A program made the translations under genes and the position numbers. The notes beneath the pieces were generated by a model. The model was not told the origin of the DNA. It did not search any database and saw nothing but the letters and a program-made list of their open reading frames with translations. 64,000 bases of DNA from Bacteroidota bacterium (GTDB lineage Bacteria > Bacteroidota > Bacteroidia > UKL13-3), in contig JAIXWD010000020.1 in assembly GCA_027482225.1 (NCBI GenBank), positions 62,001 to 126,000 on the forward strand, in the 5' to 3' direction. Shown piece after piece: positions 26,235 to 36,588 of the stretch (its first letter is position 1; every line of letters begins with the position of its first letter).

Positions 26235-26268
26235 AAACGCTCTAGCAGTTCATACTACTAAAGCGTTT
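26235..26268. terminator. Bidirectional terminator between DUF58 and tyrS
   Basis: AAACGCT at 26235-26241 pairs with AGCGTTT at 26262-26268. An inner TAG/CTA helix forms after one mismatch. Both sides are A/T rich, so it can serve the two convergent genes. Confidence 0.7.
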
Positions 26269-26285
26269 GTTACATTCCATTTTAA

Positions 26286-27581
26286 TTATATCGCTATTAT
26301 TAAAAAATAATTCTTCTTTCCTTTTTGTGCTATCAGGTACTTACCATTTATTAAAAAAGAAGTATTTATGGGTGTCTCCATGTTTTCAAGTTTTTGCTTA
26401 TTTATACTTACACCACCACCTTGTATCATTTTTTTGGCTTCACCTTTAGAAGGAAATACTTGTGTTTTTTCAGCTAAAAAATCAACTGGAAGTATTCCTT
26501 CTTCCAATTCGGCTTTACTAACATTAAATTGAGGTACACCATCAAATATATCTAAAAAAGTTGTTTCACTCAATTGTGCAAATGCTACTGCAGTAGCATT
26601 GCCAAACAATATATTACTAGCTTCTACTGCATTGTTATATTCAACCTCCCCATGCACACGTATGGTAATATCTTTTGCCAATGCTTTTTGTAAAGCTCGT
26701 GTGTGTGGAGCAGCAGCTTGTTCAATCTCTATATTTTCAATCTCTTGTTTGGGTAACAGGGTGAAAATTCGTATCCAATTTTTAGCGTCTTCATCACTTG
26801 CATTTAACCAAAATTGGTAAAATTTATATGGAGATGTTTTTTTAGTATCTAACCAAACTGCGCCACTTTCTGTTTTACCAAATTTAGTTCCGTCTGATTT
26901 TTTGATGAGTTGGGTAGTTAATGCAAATGCTTCACCACTGTCTTTTCTTCTAATTAACTCAGTGCCTGTTACAATATTTCCCCATTGGTCGCTGCCACCC
27001 ATTTGTATTTTTATACCATGGTTTTTCCATAAGTAATAAAAATCGTAACCCTGCACCAATTGGTAGGTAAACTCAGTAAATGATAATCCGTTGTCGCCCT
27101 CTAATCGTCTTTTAACACTGTCTTTAGCCATCATGTAGTTTACAGTAATGTGTTTACCTACATCACGTATAAACGCTAAAAAGTTAAAGTGTTTAAACCA
27201 ATCATAATTATTAACCATCACTGCGCTGTTAGCGCCACAATTAAAGTTCAAAAACTTTTCGAGTTGCGTATGTATACAAGCCACATTGTGGTTTAATGTT
27301 TCTTCGTTTAATAAATTTCGTTCTGCATTTTTTCCGCTGGGGTCGCCCACCATTCCTGTAGCACCGCCTACCAATGCAAACGGTTTATGACCTGCGCGTT
27401 GAAAATGTATAAGGGTCATTACTTGCATTAAATGCCCCACATGAAGCGAGTCTGCGGTAGGGTCAAAACCGATATAACCGCTCACCATTTCTTTGGTCAG
27501 TAATTCTTCGGTTCCAGGCATCATGTCATGTAACATGCCTCTCCAACTCATTTCTTCAGCAAAATTTATAGTACTTATCAT
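26286..27581 (-). CDS. tyrS: Tyrosyl-tRNA synthetase
   Basis: Charges tRNA-Tyr. It has 431 residues from ATG 27581-27579 ([17 protein letters not shown]); a longer frame exists but would run through the promoter. Class I signatures are present: SLHVGHL (the HIGH motif), [14 protein letters not shown] (tyrosine pocket) and KFGKTESG (the KMSKS equivalent in bacterial TyrRS). The C-terminal S4-like RNA-binding domain (about residues 365-431) includes [19 protein letters not shown]. The gene starts only six bases after a -7 box, predicting a leaderless mRNA. Confidence 0.96.
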   Translation of the reverse strand: MISTINFAEEMSWRGMLHDMMPGTEELLTKEMVSGYIGFDPTADSLHVGHLMQVMTLIHFQRAGHKPFALVGGATGMVGDPSGKNAERNLLNEETLNHNVACIHTQLEKFLNFNCGANSAVMVNNYDWFKHFNFLAFIRDVGKHITVNYMMAKDSVKRRLEGDNGLSFTEFTYQLVQGYDFYYLWKNHGIKIQMGGSDQWGNIVTGTELIRRKDSGEAFALTTQLIKKSDGTKFGKTESGAVWLDTKKTSPYKFYQFWLNASDEDAKNWIRIFTLLPKQEIENIEIEQAAAPHTRALQKALAKDITIRVHGEVEYNNAVEASNILFGNATAVAFAQLSETTFLDIFDGVPQFNVSKAELEEGILPVDFLAEKTQVFPSKGEAKKMIQGGGVSINKQKLENMETPINTSFLINGKYLIAQKGKKNYFLIIAI

Positions 27582-27587
27582 TAAATG

Positions 27588-27617
27588 CGAAAATAAGCTT
27601 TTTGTATGGAACACAAA
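27588..27617 (-). promoter_or_regulatory. Promoter of tyrS
   Basis: Read on the minus strand: TTTG at 27617-27614, an 18-base spacer, TATTTTCG at 27595-27588, then six bases (CATTTA) and the ATG at 27581. The transcript should begin at or very near the start codon. Confidence 0.6.
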
Positions 27618-27629
27618 TGGAGAACTTTT

Positions 27630-27660
27630 TTTGTATTGAGTTGCAGTTCCATTACTTTCG
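27630..27660 (+). promoter_or_regulatory. Promoter of the LYS1-like dehydrogenase gene
   Basis: TTTG at 27630-27633, a 19-base spacer, TACTTTCG at 27653-27660, then six bases (CAATGC) and the ATG at 27667. It is back to back with the tyrS promoter, 12 bases away. Confidence 0.55.
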
Positions 27661-27666
27661 CAATGC

Positions 27667-28866
27667 ATGAAAACTATCGCAATTATACGTGAACAAAAGC
27701 ATCCTGCTGATTTGCGTACGCCTTTAATACCGCAAGCTTGTGTGGAAGTTCAACAGAAATTTCCAGGGGTTAAAGTTATTGTTCAAACCTCTGATTCACG
27801 TTGTTTTAGTGATGAAGCATACCGCATTTTGGGTATTGAGGTGAAGGAGGATATTTCGGAAGCAGATATTTTGTTAGGCGTAAAAGAAGTTCCACCAGAA
27901 GCTTTAATTGCCAATAAAACGTATTTGTTCTTTTCACACACCATTAAAAAACAAGCTTATAATCGCAAATTGTTGCGTGCAGTTTTAGAGAAAAATATAA
28001 CCCTTGTTGACTATGAAACTTTGGTGTGGGATGGTGGTAACCGAATTATTGGTTTTGGCCGATATGCGGGTATAGTTGGTGCGCATTATGCCTTTTTAAT
28101 GTGGGGTAAAAAACATGGTACCTATTATTTAAAGCCTGCCAATAAATGTGTTGACATGAATGACATGTATGCGCAATACAATGAGATTACTTTGCCACCA
28201 ATGAAAATTGTATTGTGTGGTGACGGGCGAGTTGCGCATGGGGTATTAGAAGTGATGAAAAAACTAAAAATACATCATGTAACTCCTGAGGAGTTTTTAG
28301 AAAATCAATATGACCACCCAGTATATGTACAATTACGCAGCGAAGATTATTATGAACGTAAAGACGGACGAGAATGGGATAAATCTGATTTTTACAAACA
28401 TCCTGAAGATTACCGCAGTAGGTTTGCTCGCTATTATAAAAAGGCCGATGTATTTATAAATGCCGTGTTTTGGCATGCAGGTATTGAGCCCTTTTTTACA
28501 CGTGAAGAAATGAAAGGCAATGACTTTAACATTAAAGTAATTTCTGACATTAGTTGTGATGTTCCTGGCCCATTACCAAGTACCATAAAAAGTACAACCA
28601 TTGAAGATCCTTATTTTGGTTACAATCCATTTTTAAATGCCGAGGTTGATCCCTTCAAGAAAGAAAGTATTGATGTGCAAGCAGTGGGTAATTTACCTTG
28701 CGAGTTACCAATTGATGCATCAAGAGAATTTGGAGAACAACTAATACGACATGTATTGCCATTCTTATTAATTGACGACAAAGAACATATTATTAAAAAT
28801 GCCACCATTGCCCATGCAGGCAAATTAACCGATAAGTATAGCTACTTGCAGGATTATGTTGATTAA
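27667..28866 (+). CDS. Saccharopine dehydrogenase (LYS1)-like / alanine dehydrogenase N-domain oxidoreductase
   Basis: 399 residues of the alanine dehydrogenase/PNT superfamily. The N-terminus [20 protein letters not shown] is the AlaDh_PNT_N domain. A nucleotide-binding loop [18 protein letters not shown] lies at about residues 179-196. The C-terminal [19 protein letters not shown] closely follows the pattern of fungal lysine-forming saccharopine dehydrogenase (LYS1), as does [12 protein letters not shown]. The expected reaction is NAD-dependent oxidation of saccharopine or a related substrate. Because dapB, an enzyme of the diaminopimelate route, is also in this window, the role is more likely catabolic or on another imine, but this is not proven. 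Confidence 0.8.
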   Translation: MKTIAIIREQKHPADLRTPLIPQACVEVQQKFPGVKVIVQTSDSRCFSDEAYRILGIEVKEDISEADILLGVKEVPPEALIANKTYLFFSHTIKKQAYNRKLLRAVLEKNITLVDYETLVWDGGNRIIGFGRYAGIVGAHYAFLMWGKKHGTYYLKPANKCVDMNDMYAQYNEITLPPMKIVLCGDGRVAHGVLEVMKKLKIHHVTPEEFLENQYDHPVYVQLRSEDYYERKDGREWDKSDFYKHPEDYRSRFARYYKKADVFINAVFWHAGIEPFFTREEMKGNDFNIKVISDISCDVPGPLPSTIKSTTIEDPYFGYNPFLNAEVDPFKKESIDVQAVGNLPCELPIDASREFGEQLIRHVLPFLLIDDKEHIIKNATIAHAGKLTDKYSYLQDYVD

Positions 28867-29173
28867 TATGAATTATTCATCTTAGCATAATTTTATTTGC
28901 AAAATTTATGGGGCATTAAATTTAACGTAGTATAATTTGTCATCATAATTTAATAGTGATTATCGTGTATATTTTTAATTAAATAACAGGTGATTAGGAT
29001 ATAAATTATTGTTAATCGGATTGAATATCAGGATTTGAATGAACAGCATAATCCTATCTATTATTCGCACAAGGTTTTATTAGAGCAGAAATTGAGGCCT
29101 ATATTAAAAATAATTTTCACAGTTAACTGATTATACTGTTTTTTTGCTCCACTTTAATTTAAACATTTTATAC
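28867..29173. other. Non-coding stretch between the LYS1-like gene and the ABC exporter
   Basis: 307 bases, strongly AT rich, with no credible reading frame and no RNA gene that I recognise. It has a loose inverted repeat AGGATT/AATCCT near 29030-29054 and a TTTG-rich segment near 28891-28940 that may hold a promoter. Nothing else is supported. Confidence 0.5.
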
Positions 29174-31060
29174 ATGGCACGCGGAAGAGGTAATTTTAAT
29201 AGCAACGGAAAACAAAAAGACGAAGGGGAGAAAGTGAAAATATCCAAAGAGAGTTTAAAGCAAGCTCTGGTGTTATTTACTTACCTAAAACCATACCGTA
29301 CCAAATTTATATTAAGCATGGTGTTTATTGCACTATCAGCTTTTACAACTAGTTTGTTCCCATTTTTTTTAGGTAAAATGATTGATGCCGCTGCACCCGG
29401 AAGTTCAACAGGAATGATGGGTGGTGCACCAAGTATGATTGAAGGCTTGGGTTTAAAAGATGTAAAATGGACTTTGAATTTTACGTTGGTGTTGATTTTT
29501 GTGCAGTTGGGTTTCCAAACCATATTTTCTTTTATGCGTGTTTATTTGCTAACTGAGGTAGGAGAGAAGTCGCTGGCAGACATGCGCAGAGATGTGTACA
29601 GTAAATTGCTGAGTATGCCCATGAGTTATTTTACCGAAAAACGTGTAGGCGAGTTAAGTAATCGCATCTCCTCAGATTTATCTCAAATACAAGATGCCAT
29701 TTCCTTTACGCTTGCCGAGTTTTTGAGGGGCATATTTACCTTAATAATTGGCTTAGGATTTATATTTTGGATCAGTACTAAATTGGCTTTGGTGATGTTG
29801 GCTGTGGTTCCTGTAATTGCGGTGTTGGCCGTTGTATTTGGCATGCGCATTCGAAAAATGGCCCGCAAGGCACAAGATCAATTGGCAGAGAGTGGAACCA
29901 TTGTGCAAGAAACGTTTCAAGGAATAAGCATTGTAAAAGCTTTTACCAGCGAGGTGTACGAAATTTCACGTTATGTAAAAAGTGTATATGCGGTAGTTGA
30001 TACGGCAATTGCCAATGCGCGTTACCGTGGGGCATTTATTTCGTTTATGATTTTTAGTGTGTTTGGAGCCATTGCATTTGTCATGTGGTATGGTGCAAAC
30101 ATGATTCAAACCGGAGAGTTAACCATGGGTTCGTTAACCATGTTTGTTATCTTCAGTATGTTTGTGGGTGGCACGTTTGCCGGCTTTGCCGATATGTTTA
30201 GTCAATTGCAAAAAACTTTAGGTGCCACACAAAGTGTTCGTGAAATATTACGTGCCGAGGGAGAACCTGTGGAACTAACTCAAATTGCTATTGAGTCGCA
30301 ATATGTGTTAAAAGGTAATGTAACCTTTAAGCAAGTTGCGTTTAGTTACCCAAGTCGTAGTGATGTAAGTGTATTAAAAGACATTACGCTTACGGCTAAC
30401 AATGGCGAGCAAATCGCTTTAGTTGGTCCAAGTGGTGCAGGTAAAAGTACCATAGCCAGTTTGTTGTTAAAGTTTTACGAACCAACATCAGGCAGTATTT
30501 TGTTTGATGATAAAGATGGTATCAGCTTTCCATTAACACAATTACGTAAGCAGATGGCATTTGTGCCTCAAGATGTTATTTTATTTGGCGGCACCATTGC
30601 CGAAAATATTGCTTATGGTAAATTGGGCGCTACTGCCCAAGAAATTGCCGATGCGGCAATCAAAGCCAATGCCCACGATTTTATCTGCAAGTTTCCTGAA
30701 GGTTATGAAACTATAGTAGGAGAACGTGGGATAAAATTAAGTGGTGGCCAACGTCAACGTATAGCCATTGCGCGTGCAATTTTAAAAGACCCCGCTATTT
30801 TAATTTTGGATGAGGCCACTTCATCGTTGGATAGTGAAAGTGAACAATTGGTACAAGAAGCATTAGATAATTTAATGAAGAACAGAACCAGTTTTGTAAT
30901 TGCTCACCGTTTAAGTACCATACGCAACGCACACAAAATAGTGGTAATAGATAAAGGAACCGTAGCCGAACAAGGTTCACACGAGCAGTTAATGGCCAAC
31001 AATGGCCTTTATCGCAAACTAAACGATATGCAATTTGAGTTTGGCAGTGTGGTAGTTTAG
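29174..31060 (+). CDS. ABC exporter, fused permease and ATPase (MsbA-like)
   Basis: 628 residues from ATG 29174 (MARGRGNFNSNGKQ). Six membrane helices fill about residues 45-345 (ABC transporter type 1 domain), followed by an ATPase domain: Walker A VGPSGAGKST (near 423), signature LSGGQRQRIAIARA, Walker B ILILDEATSSLDSES and the switch IAHRLSTI. A half transporter like this works as a homodimer. Bacteroidota relatives are usually annotated as lipid or multidrug exporters of the MsbA class. The segment at about residues 70-95, rich in Gly and Met (STGMMGGAPSM), is a long extracytoplasmic loop between the first two helices. Substrate not determinable. Confidence 0.92.
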   Translation: MARGRGNFNSNGKQKDEGEKVKISKESLKQALVLFTYLKPYRTKFILSMVFIALSAFTTSLFPFFLGKMIDAAAPGSSTGMMGGAPSMIEGLGLKDVKWTLNFTLVLIFVQLGFQTIFSFMRVYLLTEVGEKSLADMRRDVYSKLLSMPMSYFTEKRVGELSNRISSDLSQIQDAISFTLAEFLRGIFTLIIGLGFIFWISTKLALVMLAVVPVIAVLAVVFGMRIRKMARKAQDQLAESGTIVQETFQGISIVKAFTSEVYEISRYVKSVYAVVDTAIANARYRGAFISFMIFSVFGAIAFVMWYGANMIQTGELTMGSLTMFVIFSMFVGGTFAGFADMFSQLQKTLGATQSVREILRAEGEPVELTQIAIESQYVLKGNVTFKQVAFSYPSRSDVSVLKDITLTANNGEQIALVGPSGAGKSTIASLLLKFYEPTSGSILFDDKDGISFPLTQLRKQMAFVPQDVILFGGTIAENIAYGKLGATAQEIADAAIKANAHDFICKFPEGYETIVGERGIKLSGGQRQRIAIARAILKDPAILILDEATSSLDSESEQLVQEALDNLMKNRTSFVIAHRLSTIRNAHKIVVIDKGTVAEQGSHEQLMANNGLYRKLNDMQFEFGSVVV

Positions 31061-31135
31061 TAATACATGTTTGGTAGTAGCAAAAAAACTTTGCATTACT
31101 ACTAACTCTTAAAATTTTCGGTAATTTCGAATATC

Positions 31136-33745
31136 ATGAAAAAATTAATAGGCACTGTTTTTTGCATATCTTATTTTTTAAATTTTAGTTGGGCTTTTTT
31201 ACCTCAACCTTATTTATTGTCGCCAACATCAGGTGTGCAGTTAAAAGTTTTTGAAGTTTCAGTTGCAGTAAATACTGTATCACAAGCAACGGGTTATCAA
31301 TTTCAATTTGATTCTGTTATCACTTTTTCTAGCTTGTATTTGGAATCTGTTCATTCGGCTACCATCAGTGCTTATTCCCCTTCATGCCGTAAGGGTTTAA
31401 AAGTATTTTGGCGAGCGCGAGCATACAAATCAGGAGATACATCAGCGTGGTCTGATACATACAACTTTACAACGGCTATTAAAATGGTAAATAATAGCCC
31501 AGCAACAAATACTACAGGAGCGCTCAGGACACTTAACGCATATCCAGTAACCATATTTAAACAAGCAACATACTTATTTAAAGTGGATACATCACCTACA
31601 TTTAACTCTCCATTGTATGTTTTTAAAACACAACCTAATGCGTTTTTTATTGATACTCCCTTGTTTCAATTTGGACGAAAACTTTATTGGACATGCACAG
31701 CAATTAACATTGATGGAGATACGCTTGACTGGTCTGATGTAGCAAATTATACTATTTACACGCAACCATTACTTAATAACATTTCGGCAAATATCTACCC
31801 TAGGAATATTTTAACTTGGCCAACAACCGGTTCGGCTATGGTTGAGTTACAGTGGGATACTGCAGCAGATTTTTCATCGGTGAGGTTGCGAACAAAAAAT
31901 TTGGCTCCGGTAAACACACAAGATACACAGTATAATTTATTGTTTGATAGGCGCTACTATTTTAGAATTAGAGCAAAGTTTGGTAATAATGTTTCGGCAT
32001 GGTCGGTAGTGCGCAATGCAATGGTATTTGGTATTGGTGCTATAACATCGCCAGGTAATGCAACTAGTACGGTTATTTTAAAACCTACCATAAATTGGGC
32101 ATTACGCACCGGTGCAACCAGTCAATTACAACTTTATGCCGATTCGGCACTAACACAATTATTATTAGATACACTAACTTCTGCTACCTCAATTATATAT
32201 CCTGGTAATTTAAGGTTAAATACAAAGTACTATACTCGTTTGCGCCACATGCATGCATCAGATACAACAGCGTGGAGTAACACTTGGTTTAAAACTTATA
32301 CAGGGCAAATAAATTTAGGTCAGCCTAGTAATAATGCCGTTAATCAAGATGTGAGGTTGCGTTTTTATGTTAGAAAAGATACGTGGGCTGATAAAGCTGT
32401 AATTGAAATTGATTCAGGCTCCGTATTTAGTGCTAATCCAACAAGGTTTTTTATTAGCAGCGATTCGTTAAAATATGATGGGACTTTTTATCATTATATA
32501 GATACATCAGTTGGATATGGAGGAACATTTGTGTGGCGTGCCTATCAAATAATGGGAACCGACACCGCAGCGCCTGCTGCGGCCAGAGTTTTTAAAACCA
32601 AAACAGTTCCTTCACTTTATTTTCCGCCAAATGGTATGATAGGAATTGGTACAAGCACCGGTGCTTTAATAACTGGTATAAACGGATCTGAGCGTGTGCA
32701 GTGGCAATTAGATACAACAACACAATTTAACTCGCCTGAGTTAGTCCAAGGAAACGATTTACATATACCAGATGATTTTACACCTCAGTATGTAAATTTA
32801 AACTTGCCAAACGACAGACTTTTTGAAAAAACGTATTACTGGCGTGCAAGATGCATGAATAGAATGGATACCTCCAAGTGGACCAATCCATTCAGTTTTT
32901 CAACCACAACTCAAATGCAGTTACTTACTCCAGTTAATAATGCAACGGGTGTTTCTATTCGTCCTTACTTAAGTTGGAGTATTCAAGGTTCTGTTATCGA
33001 TTTTGGATATCAATACCAATTAATAAACGATACGTTGCTTGGTACACCACAAACCAAAACGCTAATAGGAACAGAACAAGCCGGTGATACCGCAATATGC
33101 GGATATTCCACAAAATATTATTGGCGTGCACGCGCATTTCACTCCCGCGATACAAGCCGTTGGTCTGCATATAGTGCATTTAGCACTGTTGGCAGGCCAG
33201 TTATTGGAACACCAATTTTGATATCGCCTGCAAATGGCCAATTAAATGTTCCACTTTCACAACTTACTTTAAGTTGGGGTATAGCTACAAACGCATTAAG
33301 TTACGATGCACAAGTAGCAACTGACGAGCAATTTAATACAATAGTTGCAAGTGGAAATACCTCTTTAAGGAGTGTATATTTCAACGGGCAACAAGCTAAT
33401 ACTAAATATTGGTGGCGTGTGAGAGGTCGCATAGACACACTTATTGGTTCTTGGTCTGCGCCTCGTTGGTTTCAAACAGTAGCTCCCGTTGGATTAAATA
33501 CTTTTGAAGTTAATCCCTATAATTCTATCTATCCTAATCCTGCAAATCAAAAATTCATTTTAGAAACGCAACAACCATCAACTGTTGTTGTATATGATTT
33601 ATTAGGTACTAAAATATTAGCATCCACAGCAGAAAATACCTTTCACGAGTGCGAAACAAAAACTTGGAAACAGGGTATTTATTTGGTGAAAATAACTATT
33701 AATCAGCGGACTATTATTAAAAAAATTGAAGTAATACATCCATAA
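31136..33745 (+). CDS. Large repeat-rich surface protein with T9SS C-terminal sorting domain
   Basis: 869 residues: a signal peptide (residues 1-20), a chain of fibronectin-III-like repeats, then a type A T9SS sorting domain (about residues 790-869, YPNPANQKF ... DLLGTKI ... GIYLVKI). At least seven copies of a short hallmark can be read: VFWRARAYKSGDTSAWS, YWTCTAINIDGDTLDWS, YFRIRAKFGNNVSAWS, YTRLRHMHASDTTAWS, YYWRARCMNRMDTSKWT, YYWRARAFHSRDTSRWS and YWWRVRGRIDTLIGSWS, spaced about 90-100 residues. The protein should be exported by type IX secretion and cell-surface linked. No enzyme domain is visible, so adhesion or scaffolding is likely. A -7-like box TAATTTCG at 31122-31129 ends six bases before its ATG. 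Confidence 0.88.
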   Translation: MKKLIGTVFCISYFLNFSWAFLPQPYLLSPTSGVQLKVFEVSVAVNTVSQATGYQFQFDSVITFSSLYLESVHSATISAYSPSCRKGLKVFWRARAYKSGDTSAWSDTYNFTTAIKMVNNSPATNTTGALRTLNAYPVTIFKQATYLFKVDTSPTFNSPLYVFKTQPNAFFIDTPLFQFGRKLYWTCTAINIDGDTLDWSDVANYTIYTQPLLNNISANIYPRNILTWPTTGSAMVELQWDTAADFSSVRLRTKNLAPVNTQDTQYNLLFDRRYYFRIRAKFGNNVSAWSVVRNAMVFGIGAITSPGNATSTVILKPTINWALRTGATSQLQLYADSALTQLLLDTLTSATSIIYPGNLRLNTKYYTRLRHMHASDTTAWSNTWFKTYTGQINLGQPSNNAVNQDVRLRFYVRKDTWADKAVIEIDSGSVFSANPTRFFISSDSLKYDGTFYHYIDTSVGYGGTFVWRAYQIMGTDTAAPAAARVFKTKTVPSLYFPPNGMIGIGTSTGALITGINGSERVQWQLDTTTQFNSPELVQGNDLHIPDDFTPQYVNLNLPNDRLFEKTYYWRARCMNRMDTSKWTNPFSFSTTTQMQLLTPVNNATGVSIRPYLSWSIQGSVIDFGYQYQLINDTLLGTPQTKTLIGTEQAGDTAICGYSTKYYWRARAFHSRDTSRWSAYSAFSTVGRPVIGTPILISPANGQLNVPLSQLTLSWGIATNALSYDAQVATDEQFNTIVASGNTSLRSVYFNGQQANTKYWWRVRGRIDTLIGSWSAPRWFQTVAPVGLNTFEVNPYNSIYPNPANQKFILETQQPSTVVVYDLLGTKILASTAENTFHECETKTWKQGIYLVKITINQRTIIKKIEVIHP

Positions 33746-33772
33746 AAAACGCCCCGGAAATCGGGGCGTTTT

Positions 33773-33774
<2 letters not shown>
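33744..33774. terminator. Bidirectional terminator between the T9SS protein and the ABC-F gene
   Basis: A perfect 13-base-pair stem (33744-33756 with 33762-33774), rich in GC at the centre, with A6 and T6 on the two outer sides. It can stop both convergent transcripts and overlaps the last bases of both genes. Confidence 0.92.
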
Positions 33775-35395
<1,621 letters not shown>

Positions 35396-35624
35396 TTACA
35401 AATTTGAGGCCGCGAAAGTACGAAAAAGAGTTTAATGTTGGGAAGATTAAGTTGAGTAGGTAAATTAATAAGGCTTAACCCGTATACCTTAGCAAGAATT
35501 GAGTTTTGATTAAGATTAAATGTATAGCGAATTTATTAAATTCAATTGCTGAATAAAGAAACAAATACATTCTTATAGAATTTAATTTAGGATGACTTTA
35601 TCAGATAAAACGTAGTTAACTGGT

Positions 35625-36572
35625 TTATTCTTCCTCTTCCTCTGGCGGTGCTTCTTCATTATAACTAAAGTAAGTTTCGCCAATAGCCAAGAGTAGGTCT
35701 TTTACTTCATCTGCCTTTTCGGAATCTTTTTGTTTTTCGTATGCAACAACCAGGTTACGCAATATTCTTTTGATAATAGACAAATTACCGCATGCTTCAA
35801 AATAATCGGGTTGTGGTTCTATTTTAATTTGGCGTAAGAACTGTTCAAGGTTAGCCCTACTAAACACTGCACCATTGTTAAAGGCATTGATGTAAAACAA
35901 TACACGTCCTTCTCGAAAATCGTGCTGTGTTTTTAAGTTAAAAGGATCATTAAATAGCAGTTGTTTGTTCTCTTCTTTGTATGCGCAAACAAAATGTTGA
36001 GGTAGGTTTACTCCAAAAATAGGCAGGTGTAGCCTTTGTCCTAGCAAAATATAAATAACCGCCATCATAATGGGGTTACCCTTTCGTGTTTCTAACACAA
36101 CATTTATAAAGGAGTTATCTGGTGCGTGGTAGTTTTCTGTATTGCCTTTAAATCCTAATTCGTTGTACAAAACACTGTTTATAATACGTACTTTTTCATA
36201 CGGACTTAAATCATGGTGCATATCAAGCCATATATCTAATCGAATTTTATCTATATGGTTAATAATATCTTGTTCATTTAAATTTGGATACTGGTAACGT
36301 GCAATCAAGTAAATACCCGTTAGCAGATCTTGTTCTGATGAGCTGAACCAATCTGCAAAATCCTTTAATAGTTCGGAATATTGTATACGATGTACTACTT
36401 GTAAAAGCCTATTTTGTTGGGTTGTATTTTGCAGTTTATTACACTCGCTTTCCAAAATTGGAATAGCATCTTTGCCTAATGATAGAAGTTTACTTTCCAC
36501 ATGGTTAAGTACCTCTTGGTCATCATCATCAAGCAAAGCAACTAACGAATGAATTTCCCTTTCGTTTATCAT
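35625..36572 (-). CDS. SirB1/transglutaminase-like family protein
   Basis: 315 residues. The N-terminus is helical and acidic (HEAT-like). The middle carries the SirB1-type transglutaminase-core 2 domain: PYEKVRIINSVLYNELGFKG, then VVLETRKGNPIMMAVIYI and GQRLHLPIFGVNLPQHFVC. A cysteine at the usual transglutaminase position is not evident, as in other SirB1 proteins, so catalysis is doubtful. The tail ends in a run of glutamates (EEAPPEEEEE). It lies 16 bases downstream of topA on the same strand and is likely cotranscribed with it. Function unknown. Confidence 0.8.
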   Translation of the reverse strand: MINEREIHSLVALLDDDDQEVLNHVESKLLSLGKDAIPILESECNKLQNTTQQNRLLQVVHRIQYSELLKDFADWFSSSEQDLLTGIYLIARYQYPNLNEQDIINHIDKIRLDIWLDMHHDLSPYEKVRIINSVLYNELGFKGNTENYHAPDNSFINVVLETRKGNPIMMAVIYILLGQRLHLPIFGVNLPQHFVCAYKEENKQLLFNDPFNLKTQHDFREGRVLFYINAFNNGAVFSRANLEQFLRQIKIEPQPDYFEACGNLSIIKRILRNLVVAYEKQKDSEKADEVKDLLLAIGETYFSYNEEAPPEEEEE

Positions 36573-36588
36573 GCTTTATTTGGTGTAG

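Noticed and set aside
31074-31102. An imperfect hairpin (GTAGTAGCAAA/TTTGC-AT-TACTAC) after the ABC exporter gene.
   Set aside because: It has a two-base bulge and no T run, so it is not a convincing terminator.
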